Shown here: positions 1-11,204 of the stretch, piece after piece
Layout: each line of letters begins with the position of its first letter
How positions within the stretch are numbered: the first letter of the stretch is position 1
Assembly: GCF_023184515.1 (NCBI RefSeq)
Contig: NZ_JAAHBP010000007.1
Location: forward strand, 124,001 to 188,000
Length of the DNA: 64,000 nucleotides
Source of the DNA: Streptomyces sp. D2-8
Lineage (GTDB): Bacteria; Actinomycetota; Actinomycetes; Streptomycetales; Streptomycetaceae
Direction: 5' to 3'
Made by a program: the position numbers and the translations under genes
The notes under the pieces: generated by a model
Seen by the model: the letters and a program-made list of their open reading frames with translations, nothing else
What the model was told of the DNA's origin: nothing
Databases searched by the model: none

Positions 1-34
1 CGAAGCTATCCCACGCCGCCGACAGCGCCCGAAG

Positions 35-43
35 TTGTCCACA
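35..43 (+). other. Isolated DnaA-box match
   Basis: TTGTCCACA is an exact match to the DnaA box preferred in Streptomyces. It is a single copy in the short non-coding stretch 1-102, with no cluster around it, so it is not an origin. It may be a titration or regulatory box or a chance match; nothing else is recognisable in this stretch. Confidence 0.25.
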
Positions 44-102
44 GGGCCCGGAGAGGGCGGGGTGCCCTGCGTACCGTACCCGCCCTGCGTGCCGTGCCTG
101 CT

Positions 103-750
103 CTACATGCCCTGCTGGTTCTGCGCCGTCGTGACGTCCCGCACCCACGGCGTCTTGGCGTCGGCGCGGCTGCTCTTCTGGACGTCCCAGGTGCCGTAGC
201 GCGGGTTGAGGTCGACGTTCAGCTCCTTGGAGGCGTCGGAGAGGGCCTTCCAGAACTCGGGGCGGTCGGTACCCGTCCCGAGCTTCTCGGCGAGCTTCTG
301 GGCCTCCAGCTGGAGGCGGAGGTTCTCGTCGAGGCGCTGCGGCGGGATGCCGTACTGCTGGAGCCAGGTCGTCTCCAGGGCCTTGGCGCCGCCGGCCTGC
401 TGTTCCAGGCCGGACCGCATCGCCTGGATCTCCTTGCGGGAGACGGTCACTCCGGCGTCCTCGGCGGCACGGTGCAGCACCCGGTCCAGGACCATGGTCT
501 GCAGGGTGTCGCGGGTGAGGGTGCCGGTTCTGGCGATGACCTGCTGGTACTGGGCCTCGTCCTGTACGGCCGCCCGCTGGGCCGCGCGTACCTCGCCGAC
601 CCGCTCGTCGAGCTGGGAGACGGTGATCCGCTGGCCGCCCACCACGGCTGCCGCGCCGGGATGCGCGTCGTTTCCGCAGGCGGTGAGAAGGGGCGCCACG
701 GCGGCGATCGCTGCGGTGAGGACGAGCGCGGTGCGACGGCGGCGGTGCAA
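103..750 (-). CDS. SurA N-terminal-like lipoprotein
   Basis: Exported lipoprotein of 215 residues. The chosen start is a TTG at 750, five bases after GGGAGG; the longer upstream frame has no ribosome site. The N-terminus is Arg-rich (LHRRRRTALVL), followed by a hydrophobic segment and a lipobox LTAC, so the protein should be lipid-anchored outside the membrane. The rest (AVVGGQRITVSQLDERV, then a long Gln/Glu/Leu-rich helical region) resembles the SurA N-terminal chaperone domain of periplasmic-type peptidyl-prolyl isomerases, but no rotamase domain follows. Inferred role: folding or holding of secreted proteins. Such a gene lies near mfd in other streptomycetes. Confidence 0.8.
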   Translation of the reverse strand: MHRRRRTALVLTAAIAAVAPLLTACGNDAHPGAAAVVGGQRITVSQLDERVGEVRAAQRAAVQDEAQYQQVIARTGTLTRDTLQTMVLDRVLHRAAEDAGVTVSRKEIQAMRSGLEQQAGGAKALETTWLQQYGIPPQRLDENLRLQLEAQKLAEKLGTGTDRPEFWKALSDASKELNVDLNPRYGTWDVQKSSRADAKTPWVRDVTTAQNQQGM

Positions 751-893
751 GGAGACCTCCCGAGGAGATTGTGCGACGGTGCACAAGGTCTTGCGATGAT
801 CGATGGTAGGCAGTGGCCACGCTCTGGCCAACCCATTCGACCAACGATTCACCGGGACTTCCGGCACCGCCGCGCCATGCCCCGGGGCGGTCG

Positions 894-2432
894 TCAGCCG
901 CGGACCTGCCCCAGCCAGTGCAGCGTCCTGCGGATCTCCGCGCCGAGTGGGTGCCCGGGGCCGTGGGTGCGCTCCACGTCGTGCAGCAGCCGGGCCAGGG
1001 TGTCGTGGGCCGCGCCGCGGTCGCCGAGGGCGAGCAGGAGGTGCCCGATCCGGCGGCGGACGTCGTGCGCGAGCTCGGGTCCGCCGGCGGCGACGTACTG
1101 GTTCTCGTAGTAGGGCAGCACCGCCCGGTACTCGGCGAGCGCTGCGGCCGGCTCGCCCAGCTGTTCGAGGCACTGGGCGGCCTCGTAGCGGAAGCGCAGG
1201 GCCTGCGGGTCGGCCTGGCCTGCCTCGGCGGCGCGTTCGTCGGCGAGCCGGCGCAGCTCGGGCAGGGCGCGCCGGTACTGGCCGTCGTCCAGGAGCGTCG
1301 CCGCGTACTGCTTGCGCAGGGTGCGGACGACCGGGGAGTGCGCCCCGTGCTGTTCGGCGGCGGCGGGCAGGATCCCCCCGAGGATGTCGACGGCCTGGGT
1401 GACGCGGCCCTCGCCGAGAAGCCGCTTGACCTCGTCGACGGCGCGGGCGATGTCCGTCTGCCCCGGTGTGTCGGTGACGGGTGTGGCGGGCGTGGGCTGG
1501 GGCGCGGGGGTGCGCGCACGGTCGGGCCAGGGGGCGTGCGGGCGCAGGAACGGTCGGGTGGGGTCCAGGGCGGCTCCGGTGGGCGTCCCGCGCGCGGGCA
1601 GGAGCAGCTCCAGGTGCTCGTAGACCTCCTGCGCCGAGGCGGGCCGGTGCTGCGGGTCCTTGGCGAGGAGGCGCAGGACGAGGTCCTCCAGGGCCTCGGG
1701 GACTTCGGGGCGGATGCGGCGCACGGGCAGTGGGGGCTCGTACAGGTGCCGGTGCAGGACGCCGAGGGCCGTGGAACCGGAGAAGGGCACATCGCCACTG
1801 AGCAGTTCGTGCAGGACCACGCCGAGGGCGTACAGGTCGGTGTAGGGGCCGACCGCGCCGCCCATCGCCTGCTCCGGGGCCATGTAGGCGGGCGAACCGA
1901 TGGGGGTGCCGGTGTGGGTGAGGCGGGTGGTGTCCGCGTCCATGACGGAGGCGACGCCGAGGTCGAGGACGGTGACCGTGCCGTCCTGCTTCACCATCAC
2001 GTTGCGCGGCTTGAGGTCACGGTGGACGATCGGCACGGCGTGCACGGCGCTCAGCACGGCGCACAGCTGCGCGGCCACCGCGACCGCCCACTGCCAGGGA
2101 TACGGGGTGTGCTCGGCGAGGTGGCCGGCGAGGTCGGCGCCGTCGATGTACTGCATGACGAGGAACAACTCCTCGCCCTCACTGCCCGCGTCGTGCACGG
2201 TGACCAGGCCGGGGTGGTCGACCTGCGCGGTCACCCGGCACTCGCGCACGAAACGGCGGCGCAGTTCCTCCGCGTCCTGGCCGGCCACCTTGTCCGGGCG
2301 CAGCAGCTTCACCGCCACGCGCCGGTCGAGCCGCTGGTCGTACGCCGTCCAGACCTGGCCCATGCCGCCCTGCCCGAGGACGGTGGCCAGTTCGTAGCGG
2401 CCGGCGACGACACGTCCCGCGGCCCCGGTCAC
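894..2432 (-). CDS. Ser/Thr protein kinase with C-terminal TPR-like region
   Basis: Hanks-type kinase, 512 residues. Visible motifs: Gly loop GQGGMG (about 20-25), Lys42 in AVKLL, catalytic HRDLKPRNV (137 on), the metal-binding triad as DLG rather than DFG (about 157) and the APE motif (MAPEQ). A Pro-rich linker follows, then about 180 residues of helical TPR-like repeats (RYEAAQCLEQLGEPAAALAEY). It lacks PASTA repeats and a transmembrane segment, so it is probably soluble. The start is a GTG overlapping the upstream stop by 4 bp (GTGA), which implies translational coupling to the membrane protein gene and a shared role in signalling. The target is unknown. Confidence 0.9.
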   Translation of the reverse strand: MTGAAGRVVAGRYELATVLGQGGMGQVWTAYDQRLDRRVAVKLLRPDKVAGQDAEELRRRFVRECRVTAQVDHPGLVTVHDAGSEGEELFLVMQYIDGADLAGHLAEHTPYPWQWAVAVAAQLCAVLSAVHAVPIVHRDLKPRNVMVKQDGTVTVLDLGVASVMDADTTRLTHTGTPIGSPAYMAPEQAMGGAVGPYTDLYALGVVLHELLSGDVPFSGSTALGVLHRHLYEPPLPVRRIRPEVPEALEDLVLRLLAKDPQHRPASAQEVYEHLELLLPARGTPTGAALDPTRPFLRPHAPWPDRARTPAPQPTPATPVTDTPGQTDIARAVDEVKRLLGEGRVTQAVDILGGILPAAAEQHGAHSPVVRTLRKQYAATLLDDGQYRRALPELRRLADERAAEAGQADPQALRFRYEAAQCLEQLGEPAAALAEYRAVLPYYENQYVAAGGPELAHDVRRRIGHLLLALGDRGAAHDTLARLLHDVERTHGPGHPLGAEIRRTLHWLGQVRG

Positions 2433-3061
2433 CGTCCGCCCTCGTGGTTGCCGTCCCGGGGTCCTTCGCCCTCGTGCCGGCGCAGGTAGTCGCTGAGCTC
2501 GTCGAGTTCGGCGCGGACCTGGTCGATGCGGGCGGGGGCGGGGCGCTGGGGGGACGGGGGCGGCTGGATCGGGCCCTGGGCATGGGGCGTGGCGTCGTGG
2601 GGGGCCGGTGTGTGAGGTGCCGGGGGCTGCGGGACGGGCGTGGACGTCGGGGCGTACGGCGGCGCGGGCTGCGGATAGCCGTACGGGGTGTGCACGACGG
2701 TCGGCGCGTGGGGCGAGGCGTAACCGGCGAACTTCCGCCGCTCGCCGTGGTGGCCGATGTCCACGACGAGGAAGTGGATGGCGGCGCCCGCTCCGAGCAG
2801 CAGGACCATGGCCAGCGCGATGTCGGTGCGGTAGTCGCCCTCCGGCAGAGCGCCGACCACGGCGAAACACGCGATGGACAGCGGCAGGCTCACCCAGGCC
2901 AGCACCCAGTCGAGGGCCCGTCCGCGCAGGACGGCGACCCGGAACAGCGGTACGCAGGCCAGCACGCCGCACGTGAGGAAACCGGCTGCGACGAACAGCA
3001 CCCGCAGGGAGATGACCGTTGCCGCGCTGCGGGGAGGCGGTGCCGCGCCGTGGCCGTACAT
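2429..3061 (-). CDS. Small membrane protein coupled to the Ser/Thr kinase
   Basis: Protein of 210 residues with about four hydrophobic helices in its first 110 residues, then a Pro-rich cytoplasmic stretch (repeated PAPPYAP-like units) and a charged C-terminus with RAELDELSDYLRRHEG, which could form a short coiled coil. The ATG at 3061 has AGGAG five bases upstream; a longer in-frame extension to 3241 has no such site. The stop overlaps the kinase start by 4 bp. Family not recognised. The tight coupling suggests that it recruits or anchors the soluble kinase at the membrane, which is inference. Confidence 0.75.
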   Translation of the reverse strand: MYGHGAAPPPRSAATVISLRVLFVAAGFLTCGVLACVPLFRVAVLRGRALDWVLAWVSLPLSIACFAVVGALPEGDYRTDIALAMVLLLGAGAAIHFLVVDIGHHGERRKFAGYASPHAPTVVHTPYGYPQPAPPYAPTSTPVPQPPAPHTPAPHDATPHAQGPIQPPPSPQRPAPARIDQVRAELDELSDYLRRHEGEGPRDGNHEGGR

Positions 3062-3244
3062 GACTGCTCCTGGACCGGTGTGGCCGATGGGGACGGACGT
3101 GCGAGTGACAAACCCTGTTGGGGAATCCGAGCGTATAGCCCGACACGGACAACCGGTCACGGGTTGTACCGAACCGTTGTCATGCTGATCACTTCGTGTG
3201 AACAGCCGTCCCGGGGCCGGTCGCGGCCGACCGTCCGTCATGCC

Positions 3245-3988
3245 CTACAAAGGGTGCCGCATCCACACGTTGGGCTCGACGTACACCGCGTACCCGCGCT
3301 CCACTTCGCAGCGCACCGGCACCAGACCGCCGGGCACCTCGATGTCGCCGTCGGTGTCGAAGGGCAGGCCCGTCCAGCGGCGCCAGTCCGCGAGCGGGGC
3401 GGACACCGTCATGGACGCCGGTGCCACCGAGTCGATGGTGGCACCGGCCCGGGCGTGGACGCGCAGCCACGGGTCCTGAGGCAGGCCGTCGGGGCGGACG
3501 CGGTGGGCGTACTCCTCCATCGGCGTGTGCGGTTCGAGGTGTTTGGCGTTGGGGCGGACCGGGGCTATGACCTCGCGGAAGCCGCGGGCCCGGGCGTTGT
3601 CGCGCATGGCCGAGAGCATCACCGCGGACAGGCCGCGGCCCTGTGCCTGCGGGGCGACGGAGACCGAGATCGCGCTGGCGGTGTCGGGCCGGACTCCGCG
3701 CCGCAGGTCGGAGAAGGCCCACACCAGCACCGCGTCCCAGCCGTTGGCCGGCAGCCGGCCGCGGTGCTCGGCGTCGAGGGCGAACGGCACGCTGTAGGCG
3801 TTCGCCACGATCTCGCCCCGCTCGTCCTCGGCGAACAGGACGTACTCCGGGAGTTCGGTGGCGATCCGTGGGAAGTGGGCGGCGCCCACGAGGTCCTGGA
3901 TCACGAACTTCGGCCAGCTGTCCGCCATCCCGACGACCCGCTCCAGCATGTCCGGGCGGTCGGCGAGGCTCGATATCTTCGGCTGCAT
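3245..3988 (-). CDS. GNAT-family N-acetyltransferase
   Basis: Protein of 247 residues from an ATG at 3988 (MQPKISSL). The acetyl-CoA binding signature is seen as SVSVAPQAQGRGLSAVMLSAM at about residues 115-135 (Q/RxxGxG/A type), followed by a second half (AHRVRPDGLPQDPWLRVHARAG) typical of large actinobacterial GNATs that end in a beta-rich domain. The substrate cannot be read from sequence. No clear ribosome site precedes the ATG, so the message may be near-leaderless. It stands alone, 183 bp upstream of the kinase pair. Confidence 0.8.
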   Translation of the reverse strand: MQPKISSLADRPDMLERVVGMADSWPKFVIQDLVGAAHFPRIATELPEYVLFAEDERGEIVANAYSVPFALDAEHRGRLPANGWDAVLVWAFSDLRRGVRPDTASAISVSVAPQAQGRGLSAVMLSAMRDNARARGFREVIAPVRPNAKHLEPHTPMEEYAHRVRPDGLPQDPWLRVHARAGATIDSVAPASMTVSAPLADWRRWTGLPFDTDGDIEVPGGLVPVRCEVERGYAVYVEPNVWMRHPL

Positions 3989-4147
3989 GTGATCACGGTA
4001 GGCACGGGGGCGGACACCCGGAACCGAATTACCGAGCGGGCACCCGGTCCGCCGCGCCCCCGTAGAGCGGCGCGGTGCAACCGAGACCCATGGAGATGGC
4101 CAGGCCTCTGAGCCCATCGCCATCAACCGGCCTCCGGACAGGGGCAC

Positions 4148-4924
4148 TTACCCGCCGCACTGCTCCAGCATCATCTCCTTGTCGGCCGCCGTCACGGCGA
4201 GTTCGTACTTCAGCGACACCTGGGCGAAGCGCACCGAGTAGGCGCAGCGGATCTGCTTGTTCGGGGGGAGCCAGGACGCCGGGCCGGAGTCTCCCTTCGA
4301 GCCGTTGGTCGGCCCGTCCACCGGGACGAGGTTGAGCGGGTCGTTGGCGATGGACTCCCGCTTGTCCTCCGTCCAGCGCGAGGCGCCCATCTGCCAGTCG
4401 TACGACAGCGGCATGACGTGGTCTATCTGGACCTTGATCGCATGGGACTTGGTCCACTCGATGACCTTCCCGGTGTACGGGTCGTGCAGCGTCAGTGAGG
4501 TGACGACGCAGTCCGACCCCGCCCGGAAGCGCAGGTCTTCCCCGTCTCGTTTCAGAAGGTCGTTCCGCGTGTCGCAGCCGTTGCGGGAGAAGGGGACATC
4601 GCGGGGTGCCGAGTCCATCCAGGCGTAGCCGAACTTGTCCCGTTCGTAGCCCGTCTTGGGGCCGCGGCCCTTCGTCGTCACCTTCTCGATCAGGGCACGC
4701 GCCTTCTCCTTGTCCGCGCTGGAAGTGATCGCCGCCAGCCCCGGCTTGGTGCCGTCCGGGTTGTCCAGCGGGCTCACGGCCCGTCCGTCACCGGCGGCCG
4801 GAACGCCGGAACCGGAGGGTCCACCACTGTCCGCGGGCGGGGCCAGGCCCTCGCAGCCGGCCAGTGCCGAACCGGTGAACACCATCGCGACAGCCAGTGC
4901 CGCCCCACCCCTCAGACGCCTCAC
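4148..4924 (-). CDS. Secreted HNH-nuclease-type lipoprotein (GmrSD C-terminal/DUF1524 family)
   Basis: Protein of 258 residues. The GTG at 4924 follows an AGGAGGGG ribosome site. The N-terminus has an Arg pair, a hydrophobic stretch and a lipobox LAGC, so it is a lipoprotein. The C-terminal domain carries the HNH-like core IDHVMPLSYDWQMGA followed by NDPLNLVPVDGPTNGSKGD and WLPPNKQIRCAY, the pattern of the GmrSD C-terminal/DUF1524 nuclease family, which is common in actinobacteria as an exported nuclease. Inferred role: degradation of extracellular DNA or RNA. Four Cys residues (NGCDT, SDCVV, RCAYS, EQCGG) probably form disulfides outside the cell. Monocistronic. Confidence 0.87.
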   Translation of the reverse strand: MRRLRGGAALAVAMVFTGSALAGCEGLAPPADSGGPSGSGVPAAGDGRAVSPLDNPDGTKPGLAAITSSADKEKARALIEKVTTKGRGPKTGYERDKFGYAWMDSAPRDVPFSRNGCDTRNDLLKRDGEDLRFRAGSDCVVTSLTLHDPYTGKVIEWTKSHAIKVQIDHVMPLSYDWQMGASRWTEDKRESIANDPLNLVPVDGPTNGSKGDSGPASWLPPNKQIRCAYSVRFAQVSLKYELAVTAADKEMMLEQCGG

Positions 4925-5086
4925 CGTGCGCCCCTCCTCTGTCTGCGTGTTCCGCTCCGGCACGGGCGGCCGGTGCCCGGTCCCACGGTAGCGAGGAAGA
5001 GGTTCAGACCACATCGGGCCTCAATGCGCATTCTTCGCATCTCGCGCGTATCGTCGGTTCTGAGTCACCTCCGGAGGGAGCTTTGC

Positions 5087-5272
5087 ATGGGCATCTTCGA
5101 CAAGTTCAAGAGCCAGGCGCGGCACAAGGGCAAGCAGGGCTCTGACACCGCGGAAGAGCGGATGAACGAGAGGACCGGCGGCAAGTACGAGGACCAGGTC
5201 GACTCCGGCCAGCAGCGCGTCGAGGGCTCTCTGGGCATGGACCGCGACCGGGACCGGCCCGAACAGCAGTAA
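5087..5272 (+). CDS. Small antitoxin-like protein (MT0933/Rv0909 type)
   Basis: Protein of 61 residues, strongly hydrophilic, beginning MGIFDKFKSQARHKGKQ and ending in RDRPEQQ. The ATG follows GGAGGGAG. It matches the short actinobacterial family annotated as antitoxin (MT0933-like), and DUF-type relatives are abundant in Streptomyces. No RelE, VapC or COG toxin partner sits next to it, so a true toxin-antitoxin role is unproven; it may be a stress-related nucleoid or general protein. A short GC hairpin follows the stop. Confidence 0.7.
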   Translation: MGIFDKFKSQARHKGKQGSDTAEERMNERTGGKYEDQVDSGQQRVEGSLGMDRDRDRPEQQ

Positions 5273-5291
5273 GGCCTCCGAACCCGAGGCC
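5273..5291 (+). terminator. Short hairpin after antitoxin-like gene
   Basis: GGCCTC at 5273-5278 pairs with GAGGCC at 5286-5291 across a 7-base loop, directly after the stop codon. It is a modest stem without a T-run, as is usual in this organism. Confidence 0.45.
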
Positions 5292-5360
5292 GTCCGCGGA
5301 GACCCAGACGTATCTCCTGCGGGCGGCTTCCCATGTGCGAAGTCTGGCCGCCCCCTCCGG

Positions 5361-6275
5361 TCAGACCTTGCCTATGCCCAGCGTCGTCTCCGAGGGCAGC
5401 AGGCCCGACGCCAGGACCGCGACCCAGAAGTCGCCCAGCAGCTCGGCGAGACGGTCGGCACCGACCGGGCCGAGGGACTCCCAGGGCCGGGCGGCCAGTT
5501 GGTCGGTGTGCCGCTCCACGCGGTGACGCAGGGCGCGGCCCGCCTCCGTCGCCGTACCGTCCGCGTCGACCAGTCCCCTGGCGGCCAGGCGGGCGCGTGC
5601 GGCCGTCCACTGCTCAGGACTCCAGCCGCGGCTCTCGAAGCGCTCCACCGACGCGGCACCTATCGCGGCGAAGGAAACGAGCGCCTCCACGGGATCGAGT
5701 TCCGCCATGAGCAGGGCCGCGAGGTGGCCGTCACCGCGGTGTTCGCGCAGGATCGTCGCCGCGTGCCACAACTGCAGGTGCGGGGCCTGCGGCCAGTCGA
5801 GCCCCGCGTTGGCCGCGGCCAGTGGGCGGGCGGCGGTGTCCGCGGCCTCTGCCGCGCGCCGGGCGAGTGCGGCGGCCTCCGCCAGCTCGGGGCCGGACAC
5901 CCGGTCGCCGAACAGGGAGCGGTAGGCCCTGTCGACCGCCCGCGTCCTCGCCTCGATCACCGCGATGGGGCTCGCGATTCTCCACGCCGGTTCGACGTAC
6001 TCGGCGACCATGCGCGGGCTGAAGCTGTAGAAGGCCGAGGCCACCTGTTCCGGTCCGGCCTGCCCCAACGGGGCGGCGCGATACGGGAAGTAGCTCGGCC
6101 AGCGCTCCCCCGTGTCGTATCCGAGGGCAGCCGCCTCCGCGAAGGCCTCCGGGGCGTAGTACAGCACCGCGTGCAAGGGCTCCAGCAGGTGCCACATCTG
6201 CCGTACGCGGGCCGGCTCCACGCCGCCCTCCCGCGCCGCGGCGCCCTCGCCGATCTCACTGACCTGTTCCGGCAT
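5361..6275 (-). CDS. SCO6745/SalK-like helical protein
   Basis: Protein of 304 residues from an ATG at 6275 with GGAGGT upstream. The sequence is Ala-rich and helical (RQMWHLLEPLHAVLYYAPEA near the N-terminus, HLQLWHAATILREHRGDGHLA in the middle), matching the actinobacterial SCO6745/SalK-like family. These proteins look like winged-helix or transcription-factor-fold proteins whose biochemical role is unknown. It is transcribed divergently from a TetR regulator, with two palindromes between them, so it is the likely target of that repressor. The conserved WHAATILREHRGDGH stretch suggests a ligand site, which is inference. Confidence 0.75.
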   Translation of the reverse strand: MPEQVSEIGEGAAAREGGVEPARVRQMWHLLEPLHAVLYYAPEAFAEAAALGYDTGERWPSYFPYRAAPLGQAGPEQVASAFYSFSPRMVAEYVEPAWRIASPIAVIEARTRAVDRAYRSLFGDRVSGPELAEAAALARRAAEAADTAARPLAAANAGLDWPQAPHLQLWHAATILREHRGDGHLAALLMAELDPVEALVSFAAIGAASVERFESRGWSPEQWTAARARLAARGLVDADGTATEAGRALRHRVERHTDQLAARPWESLGPVGADRLAELLGDFWVAVLASGLLPSETTLGIGKV

Positions 6276-6308
6276 GGCGTACCTCCACTCGCATCCGGCC
6301 ACGCGCAA

Positions 6309-6358
6309 CTTGACGCTGACAAGATTGCCCGAGTCGAGGCCAACTTGTCAATGACAAG
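6309..6358. promoter_or_regulatory. Double palindromic operator between SCO6745-like gene and tetR
   Basis: CTTGTCA-A-TGACAAG at 6344-6358 is a perfect 15-base palindrome. A second, degenerate copy CTTGACGCTGACAAG lies at 6309-6323, 35 bp away centre to centre. Both sit in the 104-bp divergent gap, next to the TetR start (6380), and probably bind that repressor for joint control of both genes. Confidence 0.7.
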
Positions 6359-6379
6359 ATTCGGCGTACGCTCCTGACC

Positions 6380-6982
6380 ATGAGCTCCAGCAAGGCATCA
6401 GCGAACGAAAAGGGCCCCGCGAACCGCCCGTACCACCACGGTGATCTGCGCCGTGCCATCCTCGGCGCCGCCCTCGACGTCATCGCGGCGGACGGTCCGG
6501 CCGCGCTGAGTCTGCGCGACCTCGCCCGCCGCGCCGGTGTCTCGCACGCCGCGCCGGCCCACCACTTCAAGGACCGCGCGGGGCTGCTCACGGCGATCGC
6601 CGCCGAGGGCTTCGGACTGCTCGCGACCACGCTCAGGGAGGCGGCGGACCTGAAGGAGGCGGGCGTGCGCTACGTGCGTTTCGCGCGGGAGTATCCGGCG
6701 CACTTCCAGGTGATGTTCGCGCCCGAGCTGCTGCGCGGCGGCGACCTGGAACTGACCACCGCCCGTGCCCTCGCCTCGGACGCCCTGCGCGACGCCGTCG
6801 CCGCCGTGCCGCCGGAGGGCCGCGGCACCGACGCCCGGCTCGCCGGTGTCGCGGCCTGGTCCCTGGCCCATGGTTTCGCCACGCTGCTGCTCAGCCACAA
6901 CCTCGACGGCCCGGTGGGCGATCAGGACCCCGAGGAGGTGTTCCGCGGGCTGGCGGCGATGCTGTTCCGCCCCGCCGACTAG
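6380..6982 (+). CDS. TetR/AcrR-family repressor (WHG-type C-terminal domain)
   Basis: Protein of 200 residues. The N-terminal DNA-binding domain runs from YHHGDLRRAILGAALDVI through SLRDLARRAGVSHAAPAHHFKDRAGLLTAI (about 20-75), the classic TetR helix-turn-helix. The C-terminal half (VRFAREYPAHFQVMFAPELL) fits the WHG-type ligand domain. It is divergent from the SCO6745-like gene, and the palindromes at 6309-6358 are its probable operators, giving autoregulation. The inducer is unknown. Confidence 0.88.
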   Translation: MSSSKASANEKGPANRPYHHGDLRRAILGAALDVIAADGPAALSLRDLARRAGVSHAAPAHHFKDRAGLLTAIAAEGFGLLATTLREAADLKEAGVRYVRFAREYPAHFQVMFAPELLRGGDLELTTARALASDALRDAVAAVPPEGRGTDARLAGVAAWSLAHGFATLLLSHNLDGPVGDQDPEEVFRGLAAMLFRPAD

Positions 6983-7011
6983 CACCCCCGGGTGGGGCAC
7001 GCGGTTGACCT

Positions 7012-7031
7012 TGCCCCTGACGTCAGGGGCA
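7012..7031. promoter_or_regulatory. 20-bp perfect palindrome, MerR-operator-like
   Basis: TGCCCCTGAC followed by its exact complement GTCAGGGGCA. It starts one base after TTGACC (7005-7010), the placement of MerR-family operators in the long spacer of a promoter. No clear -10 box or downstream gene remains. Confidence 0.45.
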
Positions 7032-7080
7032 TGCCTTCGCCGACGAGGGCGCGCGCACGTCGTGGCGGTGGGCCGCCGCC

Positions 7081-7155
7081 GCGAGGCGCCGCTCCTCGGG
7101 ACCGCGCGAGGCGCCGCTCCTCGGGACCGCGCGAGGCGCCGCTCCTCGGGACCGC
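7081..7155. repeat. Three perfect 25-bp tandem repeats
   Basis: Unit GCGAGGCGCCGCTCCTCGGG plus ACCGC, copied at 7081-7105, 7106-7130 and 7131-7155 without a mismatch. Each unit holds GAGG...CCTC inverted bases, so each can form a small hairpin. Confidence 0.9.
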
Positions 7156-7259
7156 CGGCCATGACCCGTCCCGGACCAGCCCGCTCGTCGCCGACATCAC
7201 GGCCGCCGGCGGCCCCGAGAGCGCCGTCGGGACGGCGCTCGACCGGCACGGCCCCGCAC

Positions 7260-7294
7260 CAGGCCACCGCTACCCACGTACGCCCGGTGGCCTG
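7260..7294 (-). terminator. Terminator of mfd
   Basis: A 10-bp perfect stem, CAGGCCACCG (7260-7269) with CGGTGGCCTG (7285-7294), and a 15-base loop. It lies about 50 bp past the mfd stop on the minus strand. Confidence 0.55.
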
Positions 7295-7345
7295 ACGGAA
7301 CCTCAGCGGAACCAGGGCGTCAGCGCCGCCCCGTGCGCCGAGGCA

Positions 7346-10903
<3,558 letters not shown>

Positions 10904-11204
10904 TCGGGGCTTTCCGTCCAGGGGTCCAGAGGGGTGGGCAACACGACGGGCCCGACGCGCGCCGCGGGCCGGGGGGTCTCCAGCGTACGACGACGCGCGC
11001 CCGCGCGGCGGGCCTGTGGATGACGCCCCCGCGCCGCCGGGTCTGCCGGCGGGGCGACACCCGCGGCGTCACCCGGAGTACATCGCCCTGGAGAACACCC
11101 TCCCCCGCCTCCGCACAACCGCCGGGCCCGCCCCGGAGGCGATGCCTCCGGGGCGGGTCCATCCTCCGCAACCCCCGTGTGCGGTGGTCCTTGGGTGCCT
11201 ACGG
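10904..11204. other. Gene-free gap between mfd and the ABC permease
   Basis: These 301 bases carry the mfd leader and the ABC-operon terminator (11126-11158). No open frame in either direction resembles a protein. Confidence 0.6.
11126..11158 (-). terminator. Strong terminator of the ABC exporter operon
   Basis: GCCCGCCCCGGAGGC (11126-11140) pairs with GCCTCCGGGGCGGGT (11144-11158) around a 3-base loop: 14 Watson-Crick pairs plus a G-U. It lies 46 bp beyond the permease stop. Confidence 0.8.

Larger units (their letters stand above)
6983..7345. other. Gene-free stretch with palindrome, triplicated repeat and possible gene remnant
   Basis: These 363 bases hold no intact gene. They contain a TTGACC hexamer (7005-7010) followed by a 20-bp perfect palindrome, three 25-bp tandem copies (7081-7155), an in-frame fragment at 7187-7252 (VADITAAGGPESAV...) resembling the middle of a short-chain dehydrogenase, and the terminator of mfd (7260-7294). 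The whole may be the scar of a lost MerR-controlled gene. Confidence 0.45.

Noticed and set aside
35..43. DnaA box as an origin of replication
   Set aside because: A single box with no cluster, dnaA or dnaN nearby; a chance match or titration site is more likely.
5087..5272. Toxin partner for the small antitoxin-like protein
   Set aside because: Neither neighbouring gene encodes a toxin-like fold; the name antitoxin is a family label only.
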